Positions 8,011 to 16,387 are shown, counted from the first letter of the stretch. The stretch: 39,870 nt of DNA from Candidatus Zixiibacteriota bacterium (GCA_020351995.1 CP070674.1:3412223-3452092), one strand, 5' to 3'. Numbers and translations are program-made. Notes: a model not told the origin generated them from the sequence alone.

Positions 8011-8379
8011 ACACCGGCATAAGCCTGTATTCAGTCTCCGCGACCTTCCGAAAAGCTGTATACCTCACCGCCCGGGAACATAACATCCCAGCTTGTGCCG
8101 AACTTCTTGGCCCAGTGCGCACCGGGCTAAGGCGCCCTCGGCGAGCAATATATACGTAACGGCGACCCAACAGTACAATATTTCTCGTAGCCTAATTATG
8201 TAGCTAAAGGCGTTTTAACGGTATAGTTTGCGTTGATTGAACGTTTTGGCACCGCCAGTCGTATATATTATGATTGGGTGAATGAAGAATTATGCCTGCC
8301 GCAGCCGCCTGTAGGATTGACATCTGGCTGGCCCCTTCTCATATTAAGAAATCTGAACCTCGCAAGGGAGGATGAAACG
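8011..8379. other. Intergenic stretch without a gene on the plus strand
   Basis: This 369-bp stretch holds a good promoter (8246-8274, listed separately) and the 5' leader of the downstream lipoprotein gene. On the minus strand around 8028-8190 a short frame translates into something protein-like (A-L-G-Q-E-V-R-H-K-L-G-C-Y-V-P-G) that would continue past a stop only after a one-base frameshift. It could be a decayed gene end, but I cannot name it. Nothing else is seen. Confidence 0.4.
8246..8274 (+). promoter_or_regulatory. Sigma-70-type promoter for lipoprotein gene
   Basis: TTGGCA (8246-8251) and TATGAT (8269-8274) are separated by 17 bp, giving a predicted start near 8281 and a leader of about 100 nt before the ATG at 8380. 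Confidence 0.5.
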
Positions 8380-9333
8380 ATGCTCAAATTGATACCTTAC
8401 CGGATATTGTCGGCGGGGCTGCTTCTTGTAGTCGTTTTGTTTATGGGCTGTGGTGATGACAGTGCCGGTCCCGGTCAACCGCAGATTGTAGGGACACTCA
8501 GTGCTCACAGTGACTGCGGCGGCTACGTTGCCGCGAAGACATTGGCCGATATTACGTCGGGCCAGTCAGCCGTTGCGTGGGCCTGGGATGGTCAGGGAAC
8601 CCTGGATTTGCGCCATCTCAATGGTGCCTTTAACTGCTGCCCGCAAATGGACTGCAAGATAACAGTCAAAGACAATATCATCACCGTTACGGAAATGGAC
8701 GAAGGATTGTGTGACTGCCTGTGCCTCACCGATGTTGACTACAGGATCACAGGGATTCCTGCGGGGACCTACTTTGTCAAGTTCGAGGAGATGAATCTTG
8801 TAGAGGGTGACGAAAAACTTGAATTTCCTGTTACCCTTGGCAGCCAGGCCGGAAACGACACAGTAGTCGTTCAACGTGACCACTACCCGTGGGTACCGGA
8901 GGATCCGTTGATCGGAGGTACGACTGAATTCAGCGAATGTGGCGGGTTCGAAACGGCTCGACTGCTTTCCGAACCGCCGGCGGATTCCGTTTGCATAGCC
9001 TGGGAATACGATGAATCGCACACGCTCAAACTACTCCACCAAAATGTCACCTTCAATTGCGGTATGTACGATATAGCTACTATGGTAGTGGTGGATACGG
9101 GAGCTATCTGGATCGAAGAACGGCCGCTGATCAATCCCATGCATTGCGACTGCCTCTTTGATGTCGAGATTGAAATTCCCAATCTCTCGCCCGACTTCTA
9201 CATGGTAGTTATTATGGATTCCTACTGGGACGGGGAAAAATGGGTGCCCAGCGGTGACTCATTGCACTTCTCGATTGACCTTGTGCAGGATCCCTCGGGC
9301 TATCACTGCTACGAGGAGGCAGAACCCCAATAA
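8380..9333 (+). CDS. Lipoprotein with two copies of a Cys-rich beta domain
   Basis: A 317-residue protein. A hydrophobic N-terminus ends in L-F-M-G-C24, a lipobox, followed by a short Gly/Asp/Pro linker. Two related units follow, about 36-155 and 178-303. Each has a D-C-G-G or E-C-G-G opening, a Trp-x-(Trp/Tyr)-Asp/Glu strand, a leucine-rich turn, F-N-C, then an acidic strand, a C-D-C cluster (C111/113/115; C256/258) and a P-x-G/D-x-Y turn. The same unit ends the protein at the left edge of the window. No named family is recognised; it should be a surface or periplasmic lipoprotein. The start at 8380 is chosen because GGGAGG lies about 10 nt upstream; an earlier in-frame ATG at 8233 lies upstream of the predicted promoter -35. 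Confidence 0.8.
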   Translation: MLKLIPYRILSAGLLLVVVLFMGCGDDSAGPGQPQIVGTLSAHSDCGGYVAAKTLADITSGQSAVAWAWDGQGTLDLRHLNGAFNCCPQMDCKITVKDNIITVTEMDEGLCDCLCLTDVDYRITGIPAGTYFVKFEEMNLVEGDEKLEFPVTLGSQAGNDTVVVQRDHYPWVPEDPLIGGTTEFSECGGFETARLLSEPPADSVCIAWEYDESHTLKLLHQNVTFNCGMYDIATMVVVDTGAIWIEERPLINPMHCDCLFDVEIEIPNLSPDFYMVVIMDSYWDGEKWVPSGDSLHFSIDLVQDPSGYHCYEEAEPQ

Positions 9334-9363
9334 GATTCTGATACCATAGTTCTGTGCGAATTA

Positions 9364-9404
9364 CGGGCGCCCTGGATGACCATCATCCGCGGCGCCCGGT
9401 TTTT
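9364..9404 (+). terminator. Strong rho-independent terminator
   Basis: CGGGCGCC (9364-9371) pairs with GGCGCCCG (9391-9398), with an inner stem GGATGA/TCATCC (9374-9379 with 9383-9388), followed by a T tract from 9400. It ends the lipoprotein transcript and overlaps the stop region of the convergent gene. Confidence 0.9.
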
Positions 9405-9861
9405 ATTCGGACCGCTTGCCGGTGATGGTGTCAATTGATAGACGCCAGATGCGCGTGCTGACAAGTTCGTGAGGTTCAAAGGTCCAGCCATTGCCGGAAT
9501 AGTGACGTACAATTTCGCTCAGGCCGATGTTCTTATCTTTCGGGTCGGTCAATTCCTCGAGCTTGCCGAAACCTATAACGCTTTCATATTTGAATGTCCA
9601 CTTGCACGGGCCGGAATCGCTCGCTACCAGCCGAATGTTTCGCTCCATGGAGAAACAGACACGAGGATTGGCCGCTATACAGTCGATCTTTTTGCCCTCG
9701 GCGGCCGTATGGATATACAGGTACTCGCAGTCGTATCCATACGACACCGGCACCACGTAGGGTTCGTCACTGACCGCAAACCCAAGATGACAGACTTCAC
9801 AGCCGTGGATAATTTGGTCGATTTCGGTTCGTTCGGTTATTTCTCTTTCGGAGCGATTCAT
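9403..9861 (-). CDS. Pyridoxamine 5'-phosphate oxidase-fold flavoprotein
   Basis: A 152-residue protein of the FMN-binding split-barrel family (PNPOx-like, close to the NimA/YtfD-type group). It shows C-H-L-G-F-A, P-Y-V-V-P-V-S-Y-G-Y and the L-Y-I-H-T-A-A-E-G-K-K-I segment that lines the FMN phosphate in this family, then a V-C-F-S-M-E strand and the W-x-F-K-Y-E-S-V-I-G-F-G-K-L segment. It probably binds FMN or a haem and reduces or senses a small molecule. The start at 9861 (M-N-R-S-E) is chosen because the longer frame would overlap the end of the upstream dipeptidase gene. It follows that gene by 19 bp, so they form an operon. Confidence 0.8.
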   Translation of the reverse strand: MNRSEREITERTEIDQIIHGCEVCHLGFAVSDEPYVVPVSYGYDCEYLYIHTAAEGKKIDCIAANPRVCFSMERNIRLVASDSGPCKWTFKYESVIGFGKLEELTDPKDKNIGLSEIVRHYSGNGWTFEPHELVSTRIWRLSIDTITGKRSE

Positions 9862-9880
9862 TTCCCGGGTAGACCGTGTG

Positions 9881-11065
9881 TTAAGCGCTACCGCAGACCT
9901 CGCGGAATACGCGCATGAAATTGCCACCGAGAATCTTGCGTATGTCTTCTTCCGTATAACCCCGCGCCACCAGCTCTTTGGTTATATTGGGGACCATCGT
10001 GCAGTCATCCAGGCCAATCGGCATGACAAATACCCCGTCCCAGTCCGACCCCAGCCCAACATAATCAGCCCCGACCAGTTTCACGATGTAGTCAATGTGA
10101 TCGACAACATCGCCGACCGTAACCTCGATAGTGTCAAGCTTGGCCTTGATATCGTCCCAGATAGGCTTGAGGGCCGCCCTCCGGAGACTGTCGTTGCCGT
10201 AGAAGTATTCATCGAGCGAGTCGATTTCCGCGCGACGCGTCTCGTAGAGTGAGTCCAGCACATGGTTCCATCGCGAGGAGATATAACCGTTAAAATAGTT
10301 GATGCCAATAACACCGCCTTTGGCGGCGATGGCCTTGATCTGGTGATCGCTCAGGTTGCGATCATGCGGGCACAGGGCGTGGACACAGGAATGGGAGGCA
10401 ATCACCGGCGCCTTGCTGTACTTGAGTACCTGCTCCACAGCCGCCACCGAAGCATGGGAAACGTCAATAATCATCCCCAGCTCGTTCATTTTCCAGACTA
10501 CGGCGCGGCCGAAATCCGTCAGCCCGTTGAACGCAGGGGCCGTGTCCGCCGACGAAATGCACCAGTCCGAGGACGCCGTGTGGGTAAGTGTCATATAGCG
10601 TATGCCGCGATCGTAATAATGCTCCAAATTGCCCAGGTCTTCGGCAATGGCCACGCCGTTTTCGATCCCCAGAAAGGCCGCTATCTGGCCCTGCCCTATA
10701 ATGCTGTCAGCCTGGTCCGCTGTGAGGCATATAGCGATATCGTCCGGATTTTGTCTGACCATAGACTCAAGGGAATCAATCAGTTCATCGATCTTGGGCC
10801 GGCATTCTTCCGGCGGGGTGTCGGTTGCGACCCAGCAGGCGAACACCTGAAGGTCGGTGCCGCCTTCTTTGAGGCGAGGGATATCCATATGATCGTCACT
10901 GTTGCGAATTGAGTAATCGAGCCCCTTTTTGATTTTCAGCACGCCGTCGCAATGCATGTCCGCTACGACGGCTGACTGGTGAAGTTCAAGATATCGCGAT
11001 TGTTCGCAGTTGCAGCTCAAGAGACCTCCCGTGATAGTGATGATAATAGCAAGTTGTCTTATCAT
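9881..11065 (-). CDS. Membrane dipeptidase lipoprotein (peptidase family M19)
   Basis: A 394-residue protein with an N-terminal lipoprotein signal (G-G-L-L-S-C18) and a complete renal-dipeptidase fold. Zinc ligands of the family are present: H38-x-D40 in A-D-M-H-C-D-G, E135 in G-I-E-N-G, H204 in D-V-S-H-A-S and H225 in A-S-H-S, plus the late G-S-D-W-D-G aspartate. M19 enzymes hydrolyse dipeptides, including D-amino acid dipeptides, with a binuclear zinc centre. It is predicted to sit outside the cytoplasm, anchored by lipid. The start at 11065 gives a proper signal peptide; the longer frame to 11164 would add an unlikely extension. It is co-oriented with the downstream PNPOx gene. Confidence 0.93.
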   Translation of the reverse strand: MIRQLAIIITITGGLLSCNCEQSRYLELHQSAVVADMHCDGVLKIKKGLDYSIRNSDDHMDIPRLKEGGTDLQVFACWVATDTPPEECRPKIDELIDSLESMVRQNPDDIAICLTADQADSIIGQGQIAAFLGIENGVAIAEDLGNLEHYYDRGIRYMTLTHTASSDWCISSADTAPAFNGLTDFGRAVVWKMNELGMIIDVSHASVAAVEQVLKYSKAPVIASHSCVHALCPHDRNLSDHQIKAIAAKGGVIGINYFNGYISSRWNHVLDSLYETRRAEIDSLDEYFYGNDSLRRAALKPIWDDIKAKLDTIEVTVGDVVDHIDYIVKLVGADYVGLGSDWDGVFVMPIGLDDCTMVPNITKELVARGYTEEDIRKILGGNFMRVFREVCGSA

Positions 11066-11153
11066 GCGGTGAATATAGGCCCGGAAGCCGCCGCAGGGCA
11101 AGTTTGAATTTGGAACCAGGGTTCCGAAACATCTCCGTAGGAGTTGCAGCGCC

Positions 11154-11196
11154 GGAGCCGTCAATATCCCCAGCTTCGAGGGACTCGACTCCAGCC
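11154..11196 (+). repeat. Dispersed structured repeat, copy 2 (one internal hairpin)
   Basis: The segment aligns with 373-436: GGAGCCG, then TATCCC, a 9-nt loop ending CTTCGA, GGGA, then CTCGACTCC and GCC. GGAG (11154-11157) pairs with CTCC (11189-11192), enclosing the TCCC/GGGA hairpin. The second hairpin of copy 1 is absent here. Two further small palindromes lie just upstream (11112-11125 GGAACC/GGTTCC; 11133-11143 CTCC/GGAG). Confidence 0.5.
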
Positions 11197-11223
11197 AATT
11201 CGGCTGACTCAGGCAGAAATGAA

Positions 11224-11252
11224 TTGACCTGCCATGAACATATTGCTAAATT
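11224..11252 (+). promoter_or_regulatory. Sigma-70-type promoter for hdrC-hdrB
   Basis: TTGACC (11224-11229) and TAAATT (11247-11252) are separated by 17 bp, about 90 bp before the hdrC start. Confidence 0.45.
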
Positions 11253-11339
11253 ATACCGAATCAGGCAGGCTACTGTCCGGTCATCTACGATTTTTCAACG
11301 TGCTTTCCTCGCCTGCCAGGACATCAGGTGGACCGACCC

Positions 11340-11837
11340 ATGAGCGACAAACAGAGTACCAGGACTCCCGAAAAACACAAAATCAATTACGCCTTTCGCG
11401 AGAAGCTTAACGCCGTCGCCGAAGGCTATCGGCACAATTTCTGTTACCAGTGCGGGGCCTGCGTGGCCGATTGCCCCACCGGCAATCACTCGGAGACATT
11501 TAACCCCCGCCTTATCATGTTGATGGCTATCCTGGGGTTCGAAGAAGAACTGATCAGTCCGGACTCCGAAATCTGGAACTGTACCAACTGCTATACCTGC
11601 TCGGAAAGGTGCCCTCAGGACGTACGCCCGGTCGATGTCATCATCGCTCTCAAAAACATCTGCTATGATGAAGGCAAAGCGCCCGAACTGATCGGCAAGG
11701 TGTCCGATACCGTCCTGACCGATGGCATCACGACCAAAATCACATCGTTGGCCGAGCGTCGCCGGGCCGAACTGGGTCTGGCACCGATCAAGCAGTACCC
11801 GGTCGAAGATATTCAGAAGATAATCAGGGGAAAGTGA
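11340..11837 (+). CDS. hdrC: Heterodisulfide reductase subunit C-like iron-sulfur protein
   Basis: A 165-residue cytosolic protein with two [4Fe-4S] ferredoxin motifs: C35/C38/C41/C45 (the last followed by P) and C81/C84/C87/C91 (followed by P). This is the HdrC layout. HdrC passes electrons between the HdrA flavin module and the catalytic HdrB. The ATG at 11340 has AGGTGG about 8 nt upstream; a GTG at 11328 lies inside that SD and is unlikely. The gene is followed by hdrB with only 1 bp between. No hdrA is next to this pair; the two hdrA genes of the window are 8-12 kb away, so this pair may join those proteins or act with a distant partner. Confidence 0.9.
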   Translation: MSDKQSTRTPEKHKINYAFREKLNAVAEGYRHNFCYQCGACVADCPTGNHSETFNPRLIMLMAILGFEEELISPDSEIWNCTNCYTCSERCPQDVRPVDVIIALKNICYDEGKAPELIGKVSDTVLTDGITTKITSLAERRRAELGLAPIKQYPVEDIQKIIRGK

Positions 11838-11838
11838 T

Positions 11839-12717
11839 ATGAAGTATATCCCGTTTTTTGGCTGCATGATGACGATCAAGTACCCCTGGTTCGAAGCCGC
11901 GGTGCGCCGGACCCTGGCCAATGTCGGGCTCGAGATGGTTGATGTCGATGGGTTTACCTGTTGTCCCGACCCGATTTACTTCCAGGCCCGGGATAAAATT
12001 GAATGGTATACGGTGGCCGCCCGCAACCTCACTCTTGCCGAAGCAGCCGGGCATGATGTTATCACAACCTGTTCCGGTTGTACGGCGACGCTGTCCGAAG
12101 TCAACCTGGCCCTCAAAGAAGACCAAAAACTCAAACAGCAGATCAACGAGCGGCTGAAAGAAATCGGGCCCGAATTCAAAGGTACTATTAACGTGCGCCA
12201 TGCCGTAACGGTGCTTCGCGACGATTTCGGAATCGATCAGGTCGCGAAAACCGTCAAGCGGCCCCTGGAAGGATTGAAGGTGGCCGTGCATTATGGGTGC
12301 CATTTGCTCAAACCATCGCGCATCATGCGTGTCGATGACCCCGACCGTCCGACGATTCTAAATAAACTCCTCGAGGCTATCGGTGCCGAGCCGATTCACC
12401 ATGACCTGACCCTTCTGTGCTGCGGCCGGGCGTGCATGACCGATTCCATCCCTAACCAGATGGTGGCCGAAATACTCGACGCCGTCAAGGCGCAGCAGGC
12501 CGACTGTATGGGATTGATCTGTCCCTCGTGTTTCGACGAGTTCGATCTTGGCCAGATAACTCTGGGCCGAAAACTGGGTAAGAAGTTCGAGGTGCCGATT
12601 GTGTACTACTTCCAGCTGCTCGGGATCGCTCAGGGGATGAGCCTTGAGGAAGTCGGTCTGAATATGCACAAGGTCAAGGTGGATAAGATCTTCGACACCT
12701 CTCCCGCCAGAGCCTGA
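11839..12717 (+). CDS. hdrB: Heterodisulfide reductase subunit B-like protein
   Basis: A 292-residue protein with two complete CCG domains: C9, C41-C42, C78-x-x-C81, and C154, C194-C195, C228-x-x-C231. In methanogen HdrB each such domain holds a non-cubane [4Fe-4S] cluster that performs disulfide chemistry. The first pair is followed by P-D-P (C-C-P-D-P), as in many HdrB proteins. In bacteria the substrate is not CoM-S-S-CoB and is unknown. The gene is directly behind hdrC and ends 14 bp from the stop of the convergent minus-strand gene, with no obvious terminator. Confidence 0.9.
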   Translation: MKYIPFFGCMMTIKYPWFEAAVRRTLANVGLEMVDVDGFTCCPDPIYFQARDKIEWYTVAARNLTLAEAAGHDVITTCSGCTATLSEVNLALKEDQKLKQQINERLKEIGPEFKGTINVRHAVTVLRDDFGIDQVAKTVKRPLEGLKVAVHYGCHLLKPSRIMRVDDPDRPTILNKLLEAIGAEPIHHDLTLLCCGRACMTDSIPNQMVAEILDAVKAQQADCMGLICPSCFDEFDLGQITLGRKLGKKFEVPIVYYFQLLGIAQGMSLEEVGLNMHKVKVDKIFDTSPARA

Positions 12718-12731
12718 CATCATCGCCAATT

Positions 12732-15677
12732 TCAGAGTTTTCCCACGAGTCTTTCGATCACTTTGCCGGCCTGATCGGTTCTATTCATGAATTGATCATA
12801 TAGAACCTGGGCCGCTTTCTCGTCGTCGCCGTAACCCATGCTCTCGGCGACCGACGGAAGGTACTTGACCTCAATAACGTTGTGCGCGGCTACCTTCAGA
12901 CGGTAGAGGTCTCTGAGGTTTTTGATGAAGTTGAGGTGGTCAACTATGCCCGCGAAATCCTCGGTGCTCTCAGGATGTAGCTCGCTGAGACGATGCAGGA
13001 ATCTCCGCGACAGGCACTCACGCACCCGGTGCCTGGTCTCGTACATCAATAGCAGCATTTCGATATCTCTCAACCCGCCGCGGCATTCCTTGATATTGCT
13101 GCGCTGCTCGTCGTCTTCCCGGGCATGGCGGGCGGTCATCTCGGCTCGCATGAATTCGATATATCGCTCCCCCTTGCCGAATATGTGCGGATGGATGACC
13201 TGCTCGGACAATTTGCGCTCCAGTTTGGATGTTCCCACCAGCATCCGGGAGCAGAGCATCTGTGACTGGTCGACAAAAACATCCTCGTCATCACGGCACA
13301 GATGATCGGCCAGCAGATCGAAACTGACCACGTAGCTGCCGAAATGATCGGCGAAGCGATGGTGGGGGAGAACACCGCGCTTGACGATATGCTGGTTCAT
13401 TTTGCCGACAATCTTATTGCAGTAATCGATCTCATCACTGTCGTCGGAGTCGAGCACCACTATCATATCGTAATCATCATCGAAACCCTGCTCGCGAGCG
13501 TGTCCGCCGGTGGCATAAAGGGCGAAAAGATCGTGGGTATGCATGGAGTATCCCAGGGTGAGATAAACATCCTGCTGGCACAGCTCGTGAAGCAGGTGAG
13601 TGTAGTTGTCACAGAATTCGATGAATTCGGCGTCAGTCTGTTCACTGTGGGTACCCGCCATCGCCAGCAGGCTCACGCGCACAAATTCCAGGTCATAGTA
13701 GTCACCCAGTCGTTCGATGCGTTCTCCCAGTGAGGGGATGGAGGTAAGGTCGCTGTAGGAACCGTCGGTGATCTCCTTGAGCCGGTCGTTATTGTGAAGA
13801 TTTCGTATGAAGACCGGATACTTATTGAGGATCTTGTGAAAATGCTGCTTGAAAAAATGGCTGCTCTGGTAATGAACGTCGGTCAGGGCAGCGACCTGTT
13901 TCTGAACCGGCAGGAGTTCCGGCAAAGCCGGTTTGCGGTGGGCCAACTCCGTAAATTTGGCCAGAGACTCCCACTCGATCAGGGCCAGGAAGGAATTCAG
14001 GATGTCGGGACAATTATAAAGCATGTGTGACAGAGCCGAGGTAGCGTTGGCCAACTTGCCCAGTTTCTCAATAAAGAGACTGCCGATAAGCTCGAAAACA
14101 TGTTTGGCCTGGTCGGTTTTGGCGTTTCTCCCGATAATAACCAGGAATCTGAGCACTGCCGACGGGTCATATTCGATACCGGCCACAAAACCCTCGGCCA
14201 GCTTATGTTGGACTTTCGGCGGCAACTGGTCGAAACTATCAATGAACTCCCCGAAGAAGGGATTGTCATCGCCCACCAGCTCTTGCTGAAAATCGTCCCA
14301 ATAGGTAATCCCCTTGACGAATGTGGAGGCTCGGATAAAATCCACAGCCAGGTTGCCGCGGTAACCCGGCTTCCTGTGAATGTCTCCTGAGAATATCGGT
14401 TTGAAGATGGTAACGTCATGAAGGTGCCTCCGAAGGTCTTCGGTCAGGATATGAACGGCATCGATACTTCGGTCACGAAACTCATAGTAATTGACCAGCA
14501 TGAAGTCCTTGGCGGACACCACCCCCTTTTTCTCAAAGCCGATCATACGGGCAATCTTGGCCACCTGCTCGGCGATACCGGGTTCTCCCAGGTCTATATC
14601 TTCGTCCTGAGCGACGGTGATCTGATAAAGATGGCGGAAAACTTCGAAAAAGCTGAGGGTTTCTTCCAGGTCGTCATACTGGGCCCTTCGCTTCGGATTC
14701 TTGGTCTTCAGTTCGTCGATTATGTTCCAGGCGTTGGTTTTCTCTACCCCGTGCAGCAGTTTCTGGGCAGATAGCAGGCTTTTTATGGGTCGCAACCCGT
14801 CGTCTTTGGGATTTATGGTCTCCGGGGGCCGGGGACTGGTCAAAAGTGACCGGATTTCGCCCAGAATGCCGCGCAAATAACCCTCGTGAAAACGATTCTC
14901 TTTCTTGGCAGGATCATAGTAGAACCGATTGGTAACCTGGGTCCTGAAGTCTTCAAACAGCGAATAACTTCCCAGGATAGTTGCGGCCCCGAGCATTTCG
15001 GTCACTATGACGAAATCGTAGAGCCCCTTATCGAGTATATCTTCGTATTCATCGATAGTTGCCGTCAGCCGGTGCTCTCCGACGTGCTCGGAGAGATGGA
15101 AATGTAACCGGGTTGATTTTTTGAACATTTCGCTGGAGAGGCGCCCGATGGCACGGTTGAGAGCCTCGGTGTCACCCGGCTCCCGGTGGATAATGCCCAG
15201 GTCGATATCATCCTGATCGGCCCGGGTACCCACCCCGAGCATGACATGCTCCGGGGGATTCTCGTCTTTGAGAAAAATGCCGAGCAATCTTTCCATGTAT
15301 GATTTGGTCAAATAGCGAAACATCCGCCCGGCCTCCAGCATCAGCCGGCGGCTGGTCCGCCACCTCTCCGACTGCGTGGCCAGTTCGAGCTTTATTATAT
15401 CTACCATTCGCAAATTCATCTGGAGAAACTGAAGGCCAAAGTAGCAACCGAGAAAGTCGAGTTTCTGGCTTTCGCTCTGGGCGGTTTCCAGGACGGTGTC
15501 CATCTCGCCCGGAACTTCCATTGAGTAAGACCAGAGGTGGACCTGCTCCCGTACACCTCTTTGCTCAAGAGCGCTGGTGAGCTCTTCAATGTTGGAAGAG
15601 ATAACGTGAAGGTATTTGCGGTGATAATTACCGAGGGCGGCTGTTTTTTCAGTCAGGCGTACCAGCGGGTCTTTCAT
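12732..15677 (-). CDS. Large GlnE/GlnD-like protein with two nucleotidyltransferase motifs
   Basis: A 981-residue protein. Residues 148-161 (G-V-G-T-R-A-D-Q-D-D-I-D-L-G) form a first nucleotidyltransferase-type active-site motif, and about 723-736 (G-G-H-A-R-E-Q-G-F-D-D-D-Y-D) a second. Around 862-874 lies N-I-K-E-C-R-G-G-L-R-D-I-E, matching the segment after the catalytic domain in GlnD and GlnE. The rest is mostly helical. The length and two-domain layout resemble GlnE, which adenylylates and deadenylylates glutamine synthetase, but the motifs are divergent and the linker is different, so it may modify another target. AGGTGA is 7 nt before the ATG. No nitrogen-control gene lies nearby. Confidence 0.65.
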   Translation of the reverse strand: MKDPLVRLTEKTAALGNYHRKYLHVISSNIEELTSALEQRGVREQVHLWSYSMEVPGEMDTVLETAQSESQKLDFLGCYFGLQFLQMNLRMVDIIKLELATQSERWRTSRRLMLEAGRMFRYLTKSYMERLLGIFLKDENPPEHVMLGVGTRADQDDIDLGIIHREPGDTEALNRAIGRLSSEMFKKSTRLHFHLSEHVGEHRLTATIDEYEDILDKGLYDFVIVTEMLGAATILGSYSLFEDFRTQVTNRFYYDPAKKENRFHEGYLRGILGEIRSLLTSPRPPETINPKDDGLRPIKSLLSAQKLLHGVEKTNAWNIIDELKTKNPKRRAQYDDLEETLSFFEVFRHLYQITVAQDEDIDLGEPGIAEQVAKIARMIGFEKKGVVSAKDFMLVNYYEFRDRSIDAVHILTEDLRRHLHDVTIFKPIFSGDIHRKPGYRGNLAVDFIRASTFVKGITYWDDFQQELVGDDNPFFGEFIDSFDQLPPKVQHKLAEGFVAGIEYDPSAVLRFLVIIGRNAKTDQAKHVFELIGSLFIEKLGKLANATSALSHMLYNCPDILNSFLALIEWESLAKFTELAHRKPALPELLPVQKQVAALTDVHYQSSHFFKQHFHKILNKYPVFIRNLHNNDRLKEITDGSYSDLTSIPSLGERIERLGDYYDLEFVRVSLLAMAGTHSEQTDAEFIEFCDNYTHLLHELCQQDVYLTLGYSMHTHDLFALYATGGHAREQGFDDDYDMIVVLDSDDSDEIDYCNKIVGKMNQHIVKRGVLPHHRFADHFGSYVVSFDLLADHLCRDDEDVFVDQSQMLCSRMLVGTSKLERKLSEQVIHPHIFGKGERYIEFMRAEMTARHAREDDEQRSNIKECRGGLRDIEMLLLMYETRHRVRECLSRRFLHRLSELHPESTEDFAGIVDHLNFIKNLRDLYRLKVAAHNVIEVKYLPSVAESMGYGDDEKAAQVLYDQFMNRTDQAGKVIERLVGKL

Positions 15678-15747
15678 CGGGCGTCACCTGTTGTGCAGAG
15701 ATTGTCGCGCACTCCAAGAGTGGGGCTCAGGGTGTGGCGGATATTGT

Positions 15748-16299
15748 TCACTTCGATTTATACTCCCTGGCCGCCTCGAGACCCATGTCGAAAGCCCTCA
15801 TATAGGTCGGCTCAGACATCTTCGGCACCCTGGCTAACATGGCATTGCGGATGGATTTGCTGCCGATGGCGCCGTTTATTGCGGCGAAGAAACCCAGGGC
15901 GATGATATTGACCATTCCCGGGTTCTGAAATCTCTTCTCGGCGATTTCGGTGAACGCGACCTGGTAGATTTTTCGCCCGGATAACTCCTCGCCCGCTTTC
16001 ACAACACGGTCAGCTACCACCACGCCTCCGGCACTGAGGTCCTTTACGGACCGATCATAGGCCTCCTGTGTAAGAACCATAAGCAGGTCAATCGAGTCGA
16101 TTTTCGGATAATCTATGGCATCATCGGAGATTATAATGTCGGCCCGGCTGGCGTTACCTCGTGCCTCGGGCCCATAGGAGCAACTCTCGGCGGCGTTCTT
16201 GTTATCAAAGATGGCCGCGGCTTCGGCCAGGATGCGTGCCGCCTGTATCAGCCCCTGTCCGCCGGCGCCGCTGAACCGAATACTGTATTTTAAAGCCAT
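15748..16299 (-). CDS. 2-oxoacid:ferredoxin oxidoreductase gamma subunit, unpaired copy
   Basis: A 183-residue protein of the gamma (POR/KorC) family: F-S-G-A-G-G-Q-G-L at the N-terminus, S-Y-G-P-E-A-R-G-N-A-S in the middle, and N-I-I-A-L-G-F-F-A-A near the end. It is a paralogue of the korC at 19086. The start at 16299 has GGAG five bases upstream and begins at M-A-L-K-Y-S, preferable to an in-frame ATG at 16335. It is divergently oriented from korDABC and has no alpha/beta genes of its own nearby. It may replace the other gamma subunit under different conditions or belong to an enzyme encoded elsewhere. Confidence 0.9.
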   Translation of the reverse strand: MALKYSIRFSGAGGQGLIQAARILAEAAAIFDNKNAAESCSYGPEARGNASRADIIISDDAIDYPKIDSIDLLMVLTQEAYDRSVKDLSAGGVVVADRVVKAGEELSGRKIYQVAFTEIAEKRFQNPGMVNIIALGFFAAINGAIGSKSIRNAMLARVPKMSEPTYMRAFDMGLEAAREYKSK

Positions 16300-16358
16300 T
16301 TTCTCCGCCCTCTCTGACCGGTCAAGATCAGCCAAACGACTGGATTGAACTTTATATT

Positions 16359-16387
16359 AATATAGCGGCATTCTCGGCCGTCGGCAA
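16359..16387 (-). promoter_or_regulatory. Sigma-70-type promoter for the unpaired gamma-subunit gene
   Basis: On the minus strand TTGCCG (16387-16382) and TATATT (16364-16359) are 17 bp apart, about 60 bp before the start codon. Confidence 0.5.

Noticed and set aside
9881-10912. Long plus-strand frames opposite the dipeptidase gene
   Set aside because: They are antisense to a clear M19 peptidase and have no family features or SD.
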